64,000 nucleotides of DNA, from positions 1 to 64,000 of the forward strand of contig JBHOQS010000016.1 in the NCBI GenBank assembly GCA_042408875.1, in the 5' to 3' direction. The notes under the pieces are model-generated. The model was not told where the DNA came from. It saw only the letters and a list, made by a program, of their open reading frames with translations, and did not search any database. How positions within the stretch are numbered: position 1 is the stretch's first letter; each line of letters begins with the position of its first letter. Below, in pieces: positions 8,268-16,464 of the stretch. The position numbers were made by a program, and so were the translations under genes. The DNA comes from JBHOQS01 sp042408875 (GTDB lineage: Bacteria; Chloroflexota; UBA11872; JBHOQS01).

Positions 8268-8953
8268 GGCGAGCCGTCGTGGGCGGCCCAAGCGCTTCCA
8301 GGCTACTGTGGCTACTGCGGCGGGTCGATCGGCAGCATCTGTCGGTATGCGCCAGGGCGAGCAGGCCGGTGCGGGGTGTGGCACCCCTCCAGGCCCGCTA
8401 GGGGCCGGCCTCTATAATTGCGTTGCCACCGCGGGGATACGCGGGCTATCTGCAAGGTCGGGCCACTGCTCCTGCTCTTGCTCCCTCTCCAGCAGTCGTC
8501 GAGGCTATCAGCGCGTGATCTCCTAGCCCTGCGCGCACCACGTATGTTGCCACTTGGGTGCGGTTGCGAAGCTGTAGCTTGTCAAGAACGCTGCGAATGG
8601 AGTTTTTAACGGTCTTTTCGCTGACGCCGACGCGCCGGTTCTCTGATCCTGGGGCTCCTGAGCCGCCCCAGCGTCTTCCAGGGGATGCTCGCGCCGGCAC
8701 GCAGGCCGGTCGGGCACAACCATAGTGCCATCAAGACCTATGAGGGTCCAGAGCGGAACGAACTCACATGGGCGCAGGCCATGGACGCCTGGCTATACCA
8801 CCGCTTGCGGCTCCACGGACAAGAACAAATGGTATGTACATTGCATCGAATGTGTATTAACTATACGTGGTAGCTCTATGTCGTGCTATGGGAGCTCGCT
8901 GGCTCGTAACGCCGCGAAGCCAGCCCCTTCCCGTAGCCGGGGTGTTCCAGTCT
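8268..8953. other. Decayed region between genes
   Basis: The stretch carries the LuxR helix-turn-helix fragment described separately. A possible second gene scrap on the + strand at about 8730-8820 (ELTWAQAMDAWLYHR) faintly recalls the start of a tyrosine-recombinase N-terminal domain, but it is too short to call. A TATAAT at 8413 has no matching -35. Confidence 0.45.
8524..8637 (-). pseudogene. LuxR-type helix-turn-helix fragment
   Basis: On the - strand the translation VGVSEKTVKNSIRSVLDKLQ followed by LRNRTQVATYVVRAGL matches the last two helices of a LuxR/NarL DNA-binding domain. The preceding receiver domain and first HTH helices are missing; the upstream frame is unrelated GC-rich sequence. 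It reads as the 3' remnant of a response regulator or other LuxR-family gene. It is closer in wording to the regulator at 22220-22882 (LGLSEKTVKNYL) than to that at 6577-7236. Confidence 0.7.
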
Positions 8954-9658
8954 ATGAGCTTGCACCGGCGACAGCTTCGGCTTGCTCCAGTGCTGGACGT
9001 GACTGCTTCGCTGGGCGGCCTGCTCGTGGCGCTAGGCCTGGGCGCAGCCACGCTGCGCGCTCTGGCGTTACGGCCGCGCCTGCATCTACTGCTCCAGGAG
9101 TGGAGCGGCGCGACCGCGGTGTCACACGCCAGGCTTACACCGGCAGAGCGACTGGCCGTGGCCAGGGCGCTCACAGCCTATCTCGACGGGGCGGCCGCCG
9201 AACTGCGCACACTCTGGCAGCACGAAGGAGCACCGCCCGGCGGCGCCACCCCGCGGGCGCAGGCACACCTGCGCGACGTGCGCGCGATCTTCCAGTGGCT
9301 GCGACGGTTGCGCCTCGCTGGCTTGGCTGCCCTCGCAGCAGTGCTGCTGCCTGCCTCTCTGCGCACCCGCGTGCTGCACAGCGCGGGCAGGAGCAGCCTG
9401 GCCGCGGCGGGTCTGCTTGCCCTGGCTGCGCTGATCGACTTCACTCGCCTCTTCGCCGGTTATCACCGCCTCTTCTTCCGAGATGAGAACTGGCGCTTGG
9501 AGCCTCAGGAGGATTACCTGGCGCTGCTCTATCCAGAAGCGGTATACCGTCTCGGCGCTCTCCTCTGGAGCGTGCTCTGGGCGGCGACCGGCGGCGTCTT
9601 GCTCCTGCTCGCCCGCGTGCCCTACTCGAGGATCCAGCGGTCGATCTCGCGAGAGTAG
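8954..9658 (+). CDS. DUF1461/TIGR01906-like integral membrane protein
   Basis: Membrane protein of about 234 residues. A first transmembrane helix (VTASLGGLLVALGLGAATL) is followed by a soluble loop, two central helices (LAGLAALAAVLLPASL; LAAAGLLALAALIDF) and a last helix (LGALLWSVLWAATGGVLLLL). The loop FRDENWRLEPQ...LALLYPEAVY resembles the conserved F-x-N-D-N-W-x-L-D-P...LFPE signature of DUF1461 proteins, whose function is unknown. ATG 8954 puts a short basic segment before the first helix; the frame is open further upstream to GTG 8867, and no start has a clear ribosome binding site. The 3' end overlaps ndk by 37 bp tail-to-tail. Confidence 0.72.
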   Translation: MSLHRRQLRLAPVLDVTASLGGLLVALGLGAATLRALALRPRLHLLLQEWSGATAVSHARLTPAERLAVARALTAYLDGAAAELRTLWQHEGAPPGGATPRAQAHLRDVRAIFQWLRRLRLAGLAALAAVLLPASLRTRVLHSAGRSSLAAAGLLALAALIDFTRLFAGYHRLFFRDENWRLEPQEDYLALLYPEAVYRLGALLWSVLWAATGGVLLLLARVPYSRIQRSISRE

Positions 9659-10071
9659 CTGATCAACTCGTGCGGCTCAAAGAAGAGCGCCAGCTCGCTG
9701 GCCGCGGTCTCGGGGCCATCCGAGGCGTGGATGAGATTGCGCAGACCCTGTAACGCGAAGTCGCCGCGGATGGAGCCGGGCGCCGCCTCCCACGGCCGCG
9801 TTGCGCCGACCATGGTGCGCACGACTGTGATCGCTTCTGGCCCTTCCAGCGCAGCGACGACGCTTGGCGAGGAGGAGATGTGCTGTACCAGGGACTCGTA
9901 GAAGAACTTGCCCTGGTGCACGGCGTAATGCCGCTCTGCCAGGGCGCGGTCGATCTGCATAAGCTTCAGCCCGACGATCTTCAGGCCACGACGTTCGAAG
10001 CGGCCCAGGATCTCGCCCACCAGGCCGCGCTGCACTCCATCGGGCTTGATAATCACTAACGTGCGTTCCAA
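9622..10071 (-). CDS. ndk: Nucleoside diphosphate kinase
   Basis: Cytoplasmic enzyme that passes the gamma-phosphate from ATP to other NDPs through a phosphohistidine. The start MERTLVIIKPDGVQRGLVGE is canonical and the active-site His115 lies in NLIHASDG. The 149-residue length is standard. Most NDKs read N-V-I-H-G-S-D; the Gly-to-Ala change after the His is a mild variant. An AT-rich stretch of about 100 bases lies upstream of the start codon. The 3' end overlaps the convergent membrane-protein gene. Confidence 0.97.
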   Translation of the reverse strand: MERTLVIIKPDGVQRGLVGEILGRFERRGLKIVGLKLMQIDRALAERHYAVHQGKFFYESLVQHISSSPSVVAALEGPEAITVVRTMVGATRPWEAAPGSIRGDFALQGLRNLIHASDGPETAASELALFFEPHELISYSREIDRWILE

Positions 10072-10082
10072 GGATCGCTACT

Positions 10083-10180
10083 CCTCTTTTATCTTATATT
10101 TCCTTATATTTTTTTATTTACTGCGTTATTCACGTATTATGTTTTGTTTTATACTTTACTTTGCATACTTTATGTACAGA
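10083..10180 (-). repeat. AT-rich island upstream of ndk
   Basis: Roughly 100 bases that are nearly all A/T, made of TTTAT/TTATATT iterations (read on the - strand, A-rich). They lie immediately upstream of the ndk start codon and downstream of the roadblock gene. It could act as an UP-like or melting element; I cannot assign a clean -35/-10 pair inside it. Confidence 0.65.
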
Positions 10181-10358
10181 TCTAGTGGTAAGTGAACTCT
10201 GCCGCGTGTCTCTCGCTCCTAGCCATCCCGGCGGCCAGTGAGCCTGCGCTGCGCGTGCGCACCGGGCGGCTGCGGCACAGCGTCCGCGTTGCCTCTTCGC
10301 CGAGTCAGGCGCGGCGCCGGCACACCAGCAGGGGATGCGCAGGCGTCCAGCGACGAGC

Positions 10359-10694
10359 CTATTCCACGGCTAAGCGCCGCACGGCCTTCCGCAGCTCCAG
10401 GCGGACCAGGCCGGTGTTGGCGTCCCGCTGCGCCAGTACCAGCAGGAGCCGCCCGTTCGCCGCTGCTGCCAGCACTGCACCGTCGTCGGCTTCGAGAATA
10501 GCCTCTCGCAGGGCACCGGCGCCGAGATGGTCCAGCCCCTTGCGCAGGGCAGCGAGCATCGACCCGAGGAGGGAGGCCACCAGCGCGCCCTCCTCTCCGG
10601 ACCACGTGCTGGCAAGGGGCTGCCCCGCTGCATCATACAGCACGGCGCCGGCCACACCGTCCTGTCGCAAGAGAGCCTGCAGCACGTCCTGCAT
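10359..10694 (-). CDS. Roadblock/LC7-domain protein
   Basis: A 111-residue single-domain protein of the roadblock/longin fold, beginning MQDVLQALLRQDGVAGAVLY and continuing DAAGQPLASTW...LLLVLAQRDANTGLVRLELRK, which is the usual beta-alpha-beta-beta-beta-alpha layout. Family members such as MglB bind and regulate small Ras-like GTPases. I place the start at 10694 because AAGGAG lies nine bases upstream; ATG 10703 would touch the SD. The TPR gene ends 13 bases upstream and the two are surely co-transcribed. No MglA-like GTPase is in the window. Confidence 0.85.
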   Translation of the reverse strand: MQDVLQALLRQDGVAGAVLYDAAGQPLASTWSGEEGALVASLLGSMLAALRKGLDHLGAGALREAILEADDGAVLAAAANGRLLLVLAQRDANTGLVRLELRKAVRRLAVE

Positions 10695-10707
10695 GTCTCT
10701 CATCTCC

Positions 10708-12030
10708 TTACCCGGCCTCTGAAGTCGCCGCGGCACGGCGCACCAGGCGCAGCGCCTGGCCGTATTGGTCGATGGCTGCCTCGTACTCGCCCAGGCGGTG
10801 ATACACCCCCCCGAGCAGGCGCCGAAGATGGAGATCCTCACCCTGCTCGTCGAGCAGGCGTGCCAGCGTCTCGGCCAGCGCGCACAGCTCCTCGACAGCA
10901 ACCGTCTGACCGGCCAGCGCGGCTTCGGCCCGCGCCGCCAGCGCTGCAACGTCCTGGGCTGGCTGCTGCGCCAGCCCAGACACATGGCCGGCAGGCTCCA
11001 GCGCGAGCGGCGCGGGCACCGGTTCCTCGGCGACGTCCGGCTGCTCCGGTGCAGGTGTCGCGGCCGCTGCTTGAGCGGCCGCGGCTTCGGTGCCGGCTGC
11101 TGAGACGGCGATCGCTTCGCCCAGCGCTGGCTCGGGCTCGGGTGGCGCCGCTGCCTCCTGCATCTCTATCTCCTGCTCCTGTGCTTCCCGCACTGGCGCT
11201 TCGGCCGGGCCGGGCTCGGCGGCCGGGGCCACTGCCGCGGCCACACCCGGCGCAGCCTGAATCCCTCGCTCTAGGTCGAGCTCGAGCACCGGTAACGCCT
11301 CCGGCAGGGTCAGGCGGCCCGGCGGGAGGCCAGCGAAGAGCTGCCGTGCCAGGCAGTACTCAGGGTCGATCTCCCCGGCCTGCTCCAGGAAGGCGCGGCC
11401 CTCCTGCACGCGATCGCCGTTCACCCACAGCTCTCCCAGCAGCAGCAGCGCCTTGAGACAGTGCGGCCGCCGCAGCAGCACGGCGTTGCACACGTCCGCA
11501 GCTTCGCTGCGCCGCTCCGCCAGCCAGAGGGCGTAGCCCAGGCTCAGTAGCAGGTCCGGACGCTCCGGCGCCTGCTGCAGCAGGTACCGCAGCTCGGCAG
11601 CGGCGTGTTCGAGCAACCCGCCGCGCAGGTAGACGCGGGCCAGCCAGGCTCGCGTCCGCACCGCTGGCGCAGCGGGATCCACACGCTCCAGGTGGTGGCT
11701 TGCGTCGGCGTAGCCAGGGGCAACTTCAAGGGCGCGGCGGTACTGTACTGCAGCCCCCGCACGATCACCGTTCGCCTCCAGGATGAGGCCGAGGCCGGCG
11801 TAGGCCTGGGCGTCCTCTGGGTCAAGCTCGAGACACTGCGCGTACTCCTCGCGCGCCGCACTGAGGCGGCCGAGCGCGAGGTAAGCGGCGGCCGCAGTAC
11901 GATGCGCCTGCAGATGCAACGGGTAGCGATCGAGGAGAGCAGTCGCGATGCGCAGGGCCTGCTCCGGTTCGCCGGCCGTGAGGAGCCGGCCTGCTTCTGC
12001 CAGCCATTGTGAGGGGGTGCGCTGCGCCAT
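10708..12030 (-). CDS. TPR-repeat protein
   Basis: A 440-residue cytoplasmic protein. About 230 N-terminal residues are tetratricopeptide repeats (EPEQALRIATALLDRYPLHL, SAAREEYAQCLELDPEDAQA, GAAVQYRRALEVAPGYADAS and further units). They are followed by a long acidic, Ala/Pro/Glu-rich linker (about 245-355) of low complexity. One more TPR-like pair closes the protein at the C-terminus (YHRLGEYEAAIDQYGQALRL). There is no signal peptide. It is a protein-protein interaction scaffold, with the downstream roadblock protein as the likeliest partner; both lie behind an M16 protease gene with a 23-bp gap, forming a three-gene transcription unit. Confidence 0.88.
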   Translation of the reverse strand: MAQRTPSQWLAEAGRLLTAGEPEQALRIATALLDRYPLHLQAHRTAAAAYLALGRLSAAREEYAQCLELDPEDAQAYAGLGLILEANGDRAGAAVQYRRALEVAPGYADASHHLERVDPAAPAVRTRAWLARVYLRGGLLEHAAAELRYLLQQAPERPDLLLSLGYALWLAERRSEAADVCNAVLLRRPHCLKALLLLGELWVNGDRVQEGRAFLEQAGEIDPEYCLARQLFAGLPPGRLTLPEALPVLELDLERGIQAAPGVAAAVAPAAEPGPAEAPVREAQEQEIEMQEAAAPPEPEPALGEAIAVSAAGTEAAAAQAAAATPAPEQPDVAEEPVPAPLALEPAGHVSGLAQQPAQDVAALAARAEAALAGQTVAVEELCALAETLARLLDEQGEDLHLRRLLGGVYHRLGEYEAAIDQYGQALRLVRRAAATSEAG

Positions 12031-12053
12031 GGCTCCACATGACCCTGTCTGCG

Positions 12054-13355
12054 TCAGTCTGCCGGGAAGCGCACGATCTGGTCGAGGCGCTCTGCACCGT
12101 CCGCCAGCGGCCCGATCATCGCTGCGTTCAGCCAGCCGTCCGTGAACACGGCGTTCGCCACGGCCTGGATCTCCTCAGCGGTGACGGCGTCGATGGCTGC
12201 GGTCACTTCGTCTACAGTTTCGATCTGGCTGGTCAGGAGCTCCTGGCTGCCGTACCAGCCGGCGACGCTGCGGCTGTCCTCCATGCGGAGCTGGAGACGC
12301 CCCTTGGAGAACTCCTTGGCTCGCTGGAGCTCCTCTGCCGGGACCGGCACGCGGCGCAGCTTCTCGACTTCAGCCAGGATGGCCTGGATAGCCGGCTCGG
12401 TATTCTGCGGATGCACCCCGGCGCTGACCACTGCCGCGCCTGTATCGCGCAAGAAGTGGACGTAGGAGCTCACGTCGTAAGCGAGGCCGCGCTTCTCGCG
12501 AATCTCCTGGAAGAGCCGCGAGCTCATACCCTCGCCCAGGATGACGTTCAGCAACCCCAGGGCGTAGCGGCGCGGGTCGCTCTGGGCCAGCGCCCGTCCA
12601 CCGATGCACAGATAGGTCTGTTCGGTGTCCTTCGCCTGTGTGCGAATACGGCGGCCCGGGGCCGGCTGCGCCGGTAGCGGCGTCTGCACCTGGCCTGGCG
12701 GCAGGTCCGCCATAGCGCGCGCCACCTTGTCGATAACCACGGGCGTCTGGACGTCGCCGGCAATGGACACGACCATGTTCTGGGGTGCGTAGTGCGTCTG
12801 CCAGTACTCTAGCAGCATCTCGCGCGTGATGCCGCTCACCGACTCGCGCGTGCCAGCGATGTCGCGGCCGAGCGGGTGGTCTGGAAAGATCGCCGCGTCC
12901 ATCAGCACGTGCACCCAGTCCTGCGGCGAGTCCATGTACATGCTGAGCTCCTCCAGGATGACGCCCCGCTCTTTCTCGACCTCTGCCGGGAGGAAGAGCG
13001 GATGCAGGAGCATGTCAGACAGCACATCGAGTGCCAGGTCGAAGTGTTGGTGTCCGACCTTGGCCCAGAAGATGGTAAGCTCTTTGTCGGTGACAGCGTT
13101 GAGCACGCCTCCGACGCCTTCGATGGCCTCGGAGATTTCGCGCGGGGTCGGGCGCTTCGCAGACCCCTTGAAGAGCATGTGCTCGATAAAGTGCGAGATG
13201 CCGGAGAGCGCCGGCGCCGTCTCGTAGCGCGACCCGGCGCCGCAGAAGAAGGTGAGGCTCACCGAGCGGGTGTGCGGCATCTCGCTAACGATGATGCGCA
13301 GGCCGTTGGAGAGCGTCGTCTTCGTATACGGTAGTGTCGTCGTAAGCAGCGACAT
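12054..13355 (-). CDS. M16-family zinc metallopeptidase (processing-peptidase type)
   Basis: Peptidase of the insulinase/processing-peptidase family. The inverted zinc motif HFIEH (residues 55-59) is followed by the third ligand region VILEE near residue 135, and the inactive-like second half (residues 200-430) includes RALAQSDPRRYALGLLNVIL and a glycine-rich EGMSSRLFQ loop. It carries no signal peptide, so the protein is probably cytoplasmic, as is usual for bacterial M16B proteins. I chose ATG 13355 after GAGGAG; ATG 13373/13370 upstream is possible but adds non-conserved residues. It heads the M16-TPR-roadblock unit and is divergent from mutM. Confidence 0.92.
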   Translation of the reverse strand: MSLLTTTLPYTKTTLSNGLRIIVSEMPHTRSVSLTFFCGAGSRYETAPALSGISHFIEHMLFKGSAKRPTPREISEAIEGVGGVLNAVTDKELTIFWAKVGHQHFDLALDVLSDMLLHPLFLPAEVEKERGVILEELSMYMDSPQDWVHVLMDAAIFPDHPLGRDIAGTRESVSGITREMLLEYWQTHYAPQNMVVSIAGDVQTPVVIDKVARAMADLPPGQVQTPLPAQPAPGRRIRTQAKDTEQTYLCIGGRALAQSDPRRYALGLLNVILGEGMSSRLFQEIREKRGLAYDVSSYVHFLRDTGAAVVSAGVHPQNTEPAIQAILAEVEKLRRVPVPAEELQRAKEFSKGRLQLRMEDSRSVAGWYGSQELLTSQIETVDEVTAAIDAVTAEEIQAVANAVFTDGWLNAAMIGPLADGAERLDQIVRFPAD

Positions 13356-13453
13356 ATCTCCTCGAATCATCAATCATACCGGAGCCGTCTGGATACGGCT
13401 CCGGCTAAGGATACCATGGCGCTTCGGGCCTTCCAAGCAGGAGAGGTCGAGTC

Positions 13454-14278
13454 ATGCCTGAGCTGCCCGAGGTCGAGATCGTCCGCCGCGACCTGGAGTC
13501 GCACGTGCTGGGGCACCGTGTGGCCTCTGTCGAGGTGCTGTGGGAGCGCAGCATCGCCACCCCGGCAGCACCGGAGTTCGTGCGCCGCCTGACGGGGCGG
13601 GCCATCACCGGCGTGGACCGGCGGGGCAAGTTCCTGCTGCTGCGGTTGGACAGCGGCGAGACGCTAGCCGTGCACCTGCGCATGACCGGCCGGCTGCTCG
13701 TCCGGCCGGCAGGCGCGGCGCCGGATCCCCACCTGCGCGTGCGCATCGTCCTGGAGGACGGTGCTGAGCTCCGGTTCGCTGACCAGCGCAAGTTCGGCCG
13801 CCTCTACCTGCTCGATCCGTCCGGCCTTGAGGCGCTGCTCAGCCGCCTCGGCCCGGAGCCGCTGAATGCCCAGGCCGGGCGAGAGCAGTTCCTGGCGCTC
13901 CTGCGCCAGCGCCGAGGCGCCCTGAAGCCGCTTCTGCTCGACCAGGCCACCATCGCTGGCCTCGGCAATATATACGCCAACGAAGCACTCTTCCGTGCCG
14001 GGCTGCACCCACTACGCCGCGCCGAGAGCCTGAGCGAACAGGAGCGCCTGCGGCTCTACGAGGCCGTGCGGGAGACGCTCCAGGCGGCGATCGAGCACGG
14101 CGGCACCTCGATCGCCACCTTCCTGAGCGCGCTGGGGACCTACGGCCGCAACCAGGAGTACCTGTTGGTCCACCAGCGCGCCGGCACGCCCTGCCCGCGC
14201 TGTGGCACGCCTATCGAGCGGATCGTTGTGGCCGGGCGCGGCACGTTCCTCTGCCCGCGCTGCCAGCGCCTGTCCTGA
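13454..14278 (+). CDS. mutM: Formamidopyrimidine-DNA glycosylase
   Basis: Base-excision repair enzyme that removes 8-oxoguanine and formamidopyrimidines and nicks the strand. The mature N-terminus PELPEVE provides the catalytic Pro and Glu; the RRGKFLLLRL segment contains the conserved Lys, and NEALFRAGLHPLR lies in the H2TH domain. The C-terminal zinc finger has CPRC...CPRC (residues about 245-270). The 274-residue length is normal. GAGAGG lies before ATG 13454. It is divergent from the M16 gene and convergent, with a two-base gap, with psuG. Confidence 0.97.
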   Translation: MPELPEVEIVRRDLESHVLGHRVASVEVLWERSIATPAAPEFVRRLTGRAITGVDRRGKFLLLRLDSGETLAVHLRMTGRLLVRPAGAAPDPHLRVRIVLEDGAELRFADQRKFGRLYLLDPSGLEALLSRLGPEPLNAQAGREQFLALLRQRRGALKPLLLDQATIAGLGNIYANEALFRAGLHPLRRAESLSEQERLRLYEAVRETLQAAIEHGGTSIATFLSALGTYGRNQEYLLVHQRAGTPCPRCGTPIERIVVAGRGTFLCPRCQRLS

Positions 14279-14280
14279 GG

Positions 14281-15249
14281 CTACTGGTGCGGCAGCTCCG
14301 GCGCGCCGGTGACCAGGGCCGCGGCGATCTCAGCGCCCACCCGGGCGTTCTGCCTGATCAGAGCAATGTTCACGGCCAGCGTGGCGCCGCTGCTGGCCCG
14401 CTCCAGGTAGGCCAGGAGGAACGGCGTGACCGCCTTGCCGCGTACGCCGGCCTCGCGCGCGGCAGCAAGTGCTTCTTCTAAGAGGCGCTCGAAATGAGCG
14501 GGGTCGAGCGCCTGCTCGGCCGGCGGCGGGACGCATACCAGGAGCCCATGGCGCTGCCCCAGCGCTCGCGCCGTACGAATGATCCGCGCTGCTTCGTGTG
14601 GGCTATCGACGCAGGCATCGACCGGGAGACCAGAGGTGCGCACGTAGAACGCCGGGAACTCGCCGGTCTGGAAGCCCAACACTGGCACACCGGCTGTCTC
14701 CAGGTACTCCAGCGTGGCTGGCAGGTCAAGCACGGACTTCGCTCCGGCACAGACCACAGTGACCGGGGTGCTCGCCAGCACCGGCAGGTCGGCGGAGACG
14801 TCGAACGTCGCCGTAGCATGGCGATGGACCCCGCCGATGCCCCCGGTGACGAACACCTCGATACCAGCGCGGGCAGATGCCCATGCTGTCGCCGCGACCG
14901 TCGTCCCGCCCCAGGCTCCTTGCGCCAACGCCACTGGGAGATCACGCACCGAGCACTTCCACGTCCCGGCCCGCTCCCCGAGCGCGCAGATCTGTTCCCG
15001 CGCTAGGCCGACCACGACGCGCCCGTCCACGATGCCGATGGTAGCCGGGACCGCGCCTCGAGCGCGCACCTCCTCCTCAACCGCCAGCGCGGTCTCGACG
15101 TTGGCCGGCCGCGGCAGCCCGTGGGTGAGGATCGCTGTCTCCAGAGCTACCACCGGCCGGCCCTGCCCGAGCGCAGCCGCCACCGCCGGGGCTACGACGA
15201 AGAGGTCAGTTAGTCTGTCCATAGCAAAAGCAAACTCCTGCTCCCTCAT
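14281..15249 (-). CDS. psuG: Pseudouridine-5'-phosphate glycosidase
   Basis: Catalyses the reversible conversion of pseudouridine 5'-phosphate to uracil and ribose 5-phosphate. Recognisable segments are VALETAILTHGLPRP, VTGGIGGVHRHA, CAGAKSVLDLPATLEYLET, and TPFLLAYLERASSG...NIALIRQNA, giving a full-length 322-residue family member. The ATG at 15249 overlaps the stop of the upstream methyltransferase (ATGA), which implies translational coupling; an internal ATG at 15222 with AGGAG 12 bases upstream is an alternative. No pseudouridine kinase (psuK) gene is adjacent. Confidence 0.94.
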   Translation of the reverse strand: MREQEFAFAMDRLTDLFVVAPAVAAALGQGRPVVALETAILTHGLPRPANVETALAVEEEVRARGAVPATIGIVDGRVVVGLAREQICALGERAGTWKCSVRDLPVALAQGAWGGTTVAATAWASARAGIEVFVTGGIGGVHRHATATFDVSADLPVLASTPVTVVCAGAKSVLDLPATLEYLETAGVPVLGFQTGEFPAFYVRTSGLPVDACVDSPHEAARIIRTARALGQRHGLLVCVPPPAEQALDPAHFERLLEEALAAAREAGVRGKAVTPFLLAYLERASSGATLAVNIALIRQNARVGAEIAAALVTGAPELPHQ

Positions 15250-16187
15250 GCGCCAGCAGGGGCTCCTGCGCTAGAGGCCACCGCGCACACGTAGACGCCC
15301 ACGACTTTGAACGGCACGCGGCGGCCATCAGCGTGGCGCACCAGGGCGCGCTTGAATTCGGCAATCTCGCCGGCAGGCAGATGGCGAGCCAGGAGCTCCG
15401 CGTAAGTCGGGCGGCCCGGTGCCGGCTGTGTCTCCAGCCAGGCCCGCACGACACCAGGCGTGATGCGGTGCTCTTCGGTACGCTCTACCCGCTCGCAGCA
15501 CACGTCGGCGAACCCGGCCGTGTGGAGGAGAGCACGCAGGGTCTCGATGTCAAAGTCCAGCATCGGGTCGCTGGGATCTCGCTGCACCGCCTCTTCTGCC
15601 TGCTCCAGGCGCTCCCGCCGGCGCGCCGGCAGGGCATCAGGCGGCAGCAGGCTGGTCAGGCGGGTGTTCTCGCGGTTGATGCGCTCGTAGAACGCCAGGC
15701 GTCCACCCGGGCGCAGGACGCGCTGGAGCTCCCGGCAGACTGCGGGCTTCTCCGGCACGAACGCCAGTACACAGCGGAACACAGCGGCATCGAACGCCGC
15801 GTCTGGGAACGGCAGCGCTCGGGCGTCGGCGCGTAGAAAGCGCGGCACCGCGACGTCCCGTAATTGCGCCTGCTGCCGGCACCATACGATGCAGCCCTCG
15901 TCAGGGTCACAGGCGATCACCCGCCCCTCGTGACCGGCCAGCTCGGCAGCGCGGAAGGCCAGCAGGCCGAGCCCGCAGCCGATCTCCAGCACGCGTGCAC
16001 CGGGCCTGACGCCAGCGAGCTCCAGGACGCGATCGCGCTGCGCTGCCAGCAACGGGCTGGGCTGCCGCGGGCTGGCCCCGGTGAGGCGCAGGAAGTCCCG
16101 CCACTCGCGCGGCGGGGCATCCGGCTTGGCCAGCCGCGCCAGGAACTCACGCCAGGCCTGTACGGCCCCAGCTGGGACGGCGCCCAT
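15246..16187 (-). CDS. SAM-dependent methyltransferase, class I
   Basis: Methyltransferase of about 313 residues with a Rossmann SAM-binding core. Motif I is VLEIGCGLGLLAF (about residue 65), an acidic residue ends strand 2 (VIACDPDE), motif II is RADARALPFPDAAFDAAVF, and LRPGGRLAFYERIN is the motif III region. The N-terminal 50 residues are an extra helical segment with REWRDFLRLTGASP. The substrate is unknown; the layout resembles UbiE/arsenite-methyltransferase-like proteins but without Cys clusters. It is translationally coupled to psuG. The AT-rich island 16228-16290 lies upstream. Confidence 0.88.
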   Translation of the reverse strand: MGAVPAGAVQAWREFLARLAKPDAPPREWRDFLRLTGASPRQPSPLLAAQRDRVLELAGVRPGARVLEIGCGLGLLAFRAAELAGHEGRVIACDPDEGCIVWCRQQAQLRDVAVPRFLRADARALPFPDAAFDAAVFRCVLAFVPEKPAVCRELQRVLRPGGRLAFYERINRENTRLTSLLPPDALPARRRERLEQAEEAVQRDPSDPMLDFDIETLRALLHTAGFADVCCERVERTEEHRITPGVVRAWLETQPAPGRPTYAELLARHLPAGEIAEFKRALVRHADGRRVPFKVVGVYVCAVASSAGAPAGA

Positions 16188-16227
16188 GTCTCCTATCTCC
16201 GCGCTCCAGAACCCCTTCTGACTAATA

Positions 16228-16290
16228 CGAGGAAAAAATACAAAAGAAAAAATACAAAATGAAATATAAAATACAAGGAGAAAAAGGAAA
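16228..16290. repeat. AT-rich iterated island (AAAATACAAA type)
   Basis: Three to five degenerate copies of AAAATACAA(A) (GAAAAAATACAAAAGAAAAA and so on), A-rich on the + strand, in the divergent spacer between the methyltransferase and the CNNM-type gene. The rest of this 277-base spacer is GC-rich with no clear promoter. Confidence 0.7.
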
Positions 16291-16464
16291 TGACTGATGA
16301 CTATGACCCTGAGAGCCCCGCTGGTGTGGGCAGTCCTGCTCCAGATTGTACCAGGGCGCCGCTATCCCTTGGCCTGCATGCGGCAGTGTGGTAGGCTGTA
16401 AGACACGATCGCCACCGCCTGGGACGCTATCTGGAAGTGCGTCTGGCCGGCGCGATGTCACTTT

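Noticed and set aside
8413..8418. TATAAT in the decayed region
   Set aside because: No -35 partner and no downstream + strand gene within a sensible distance.
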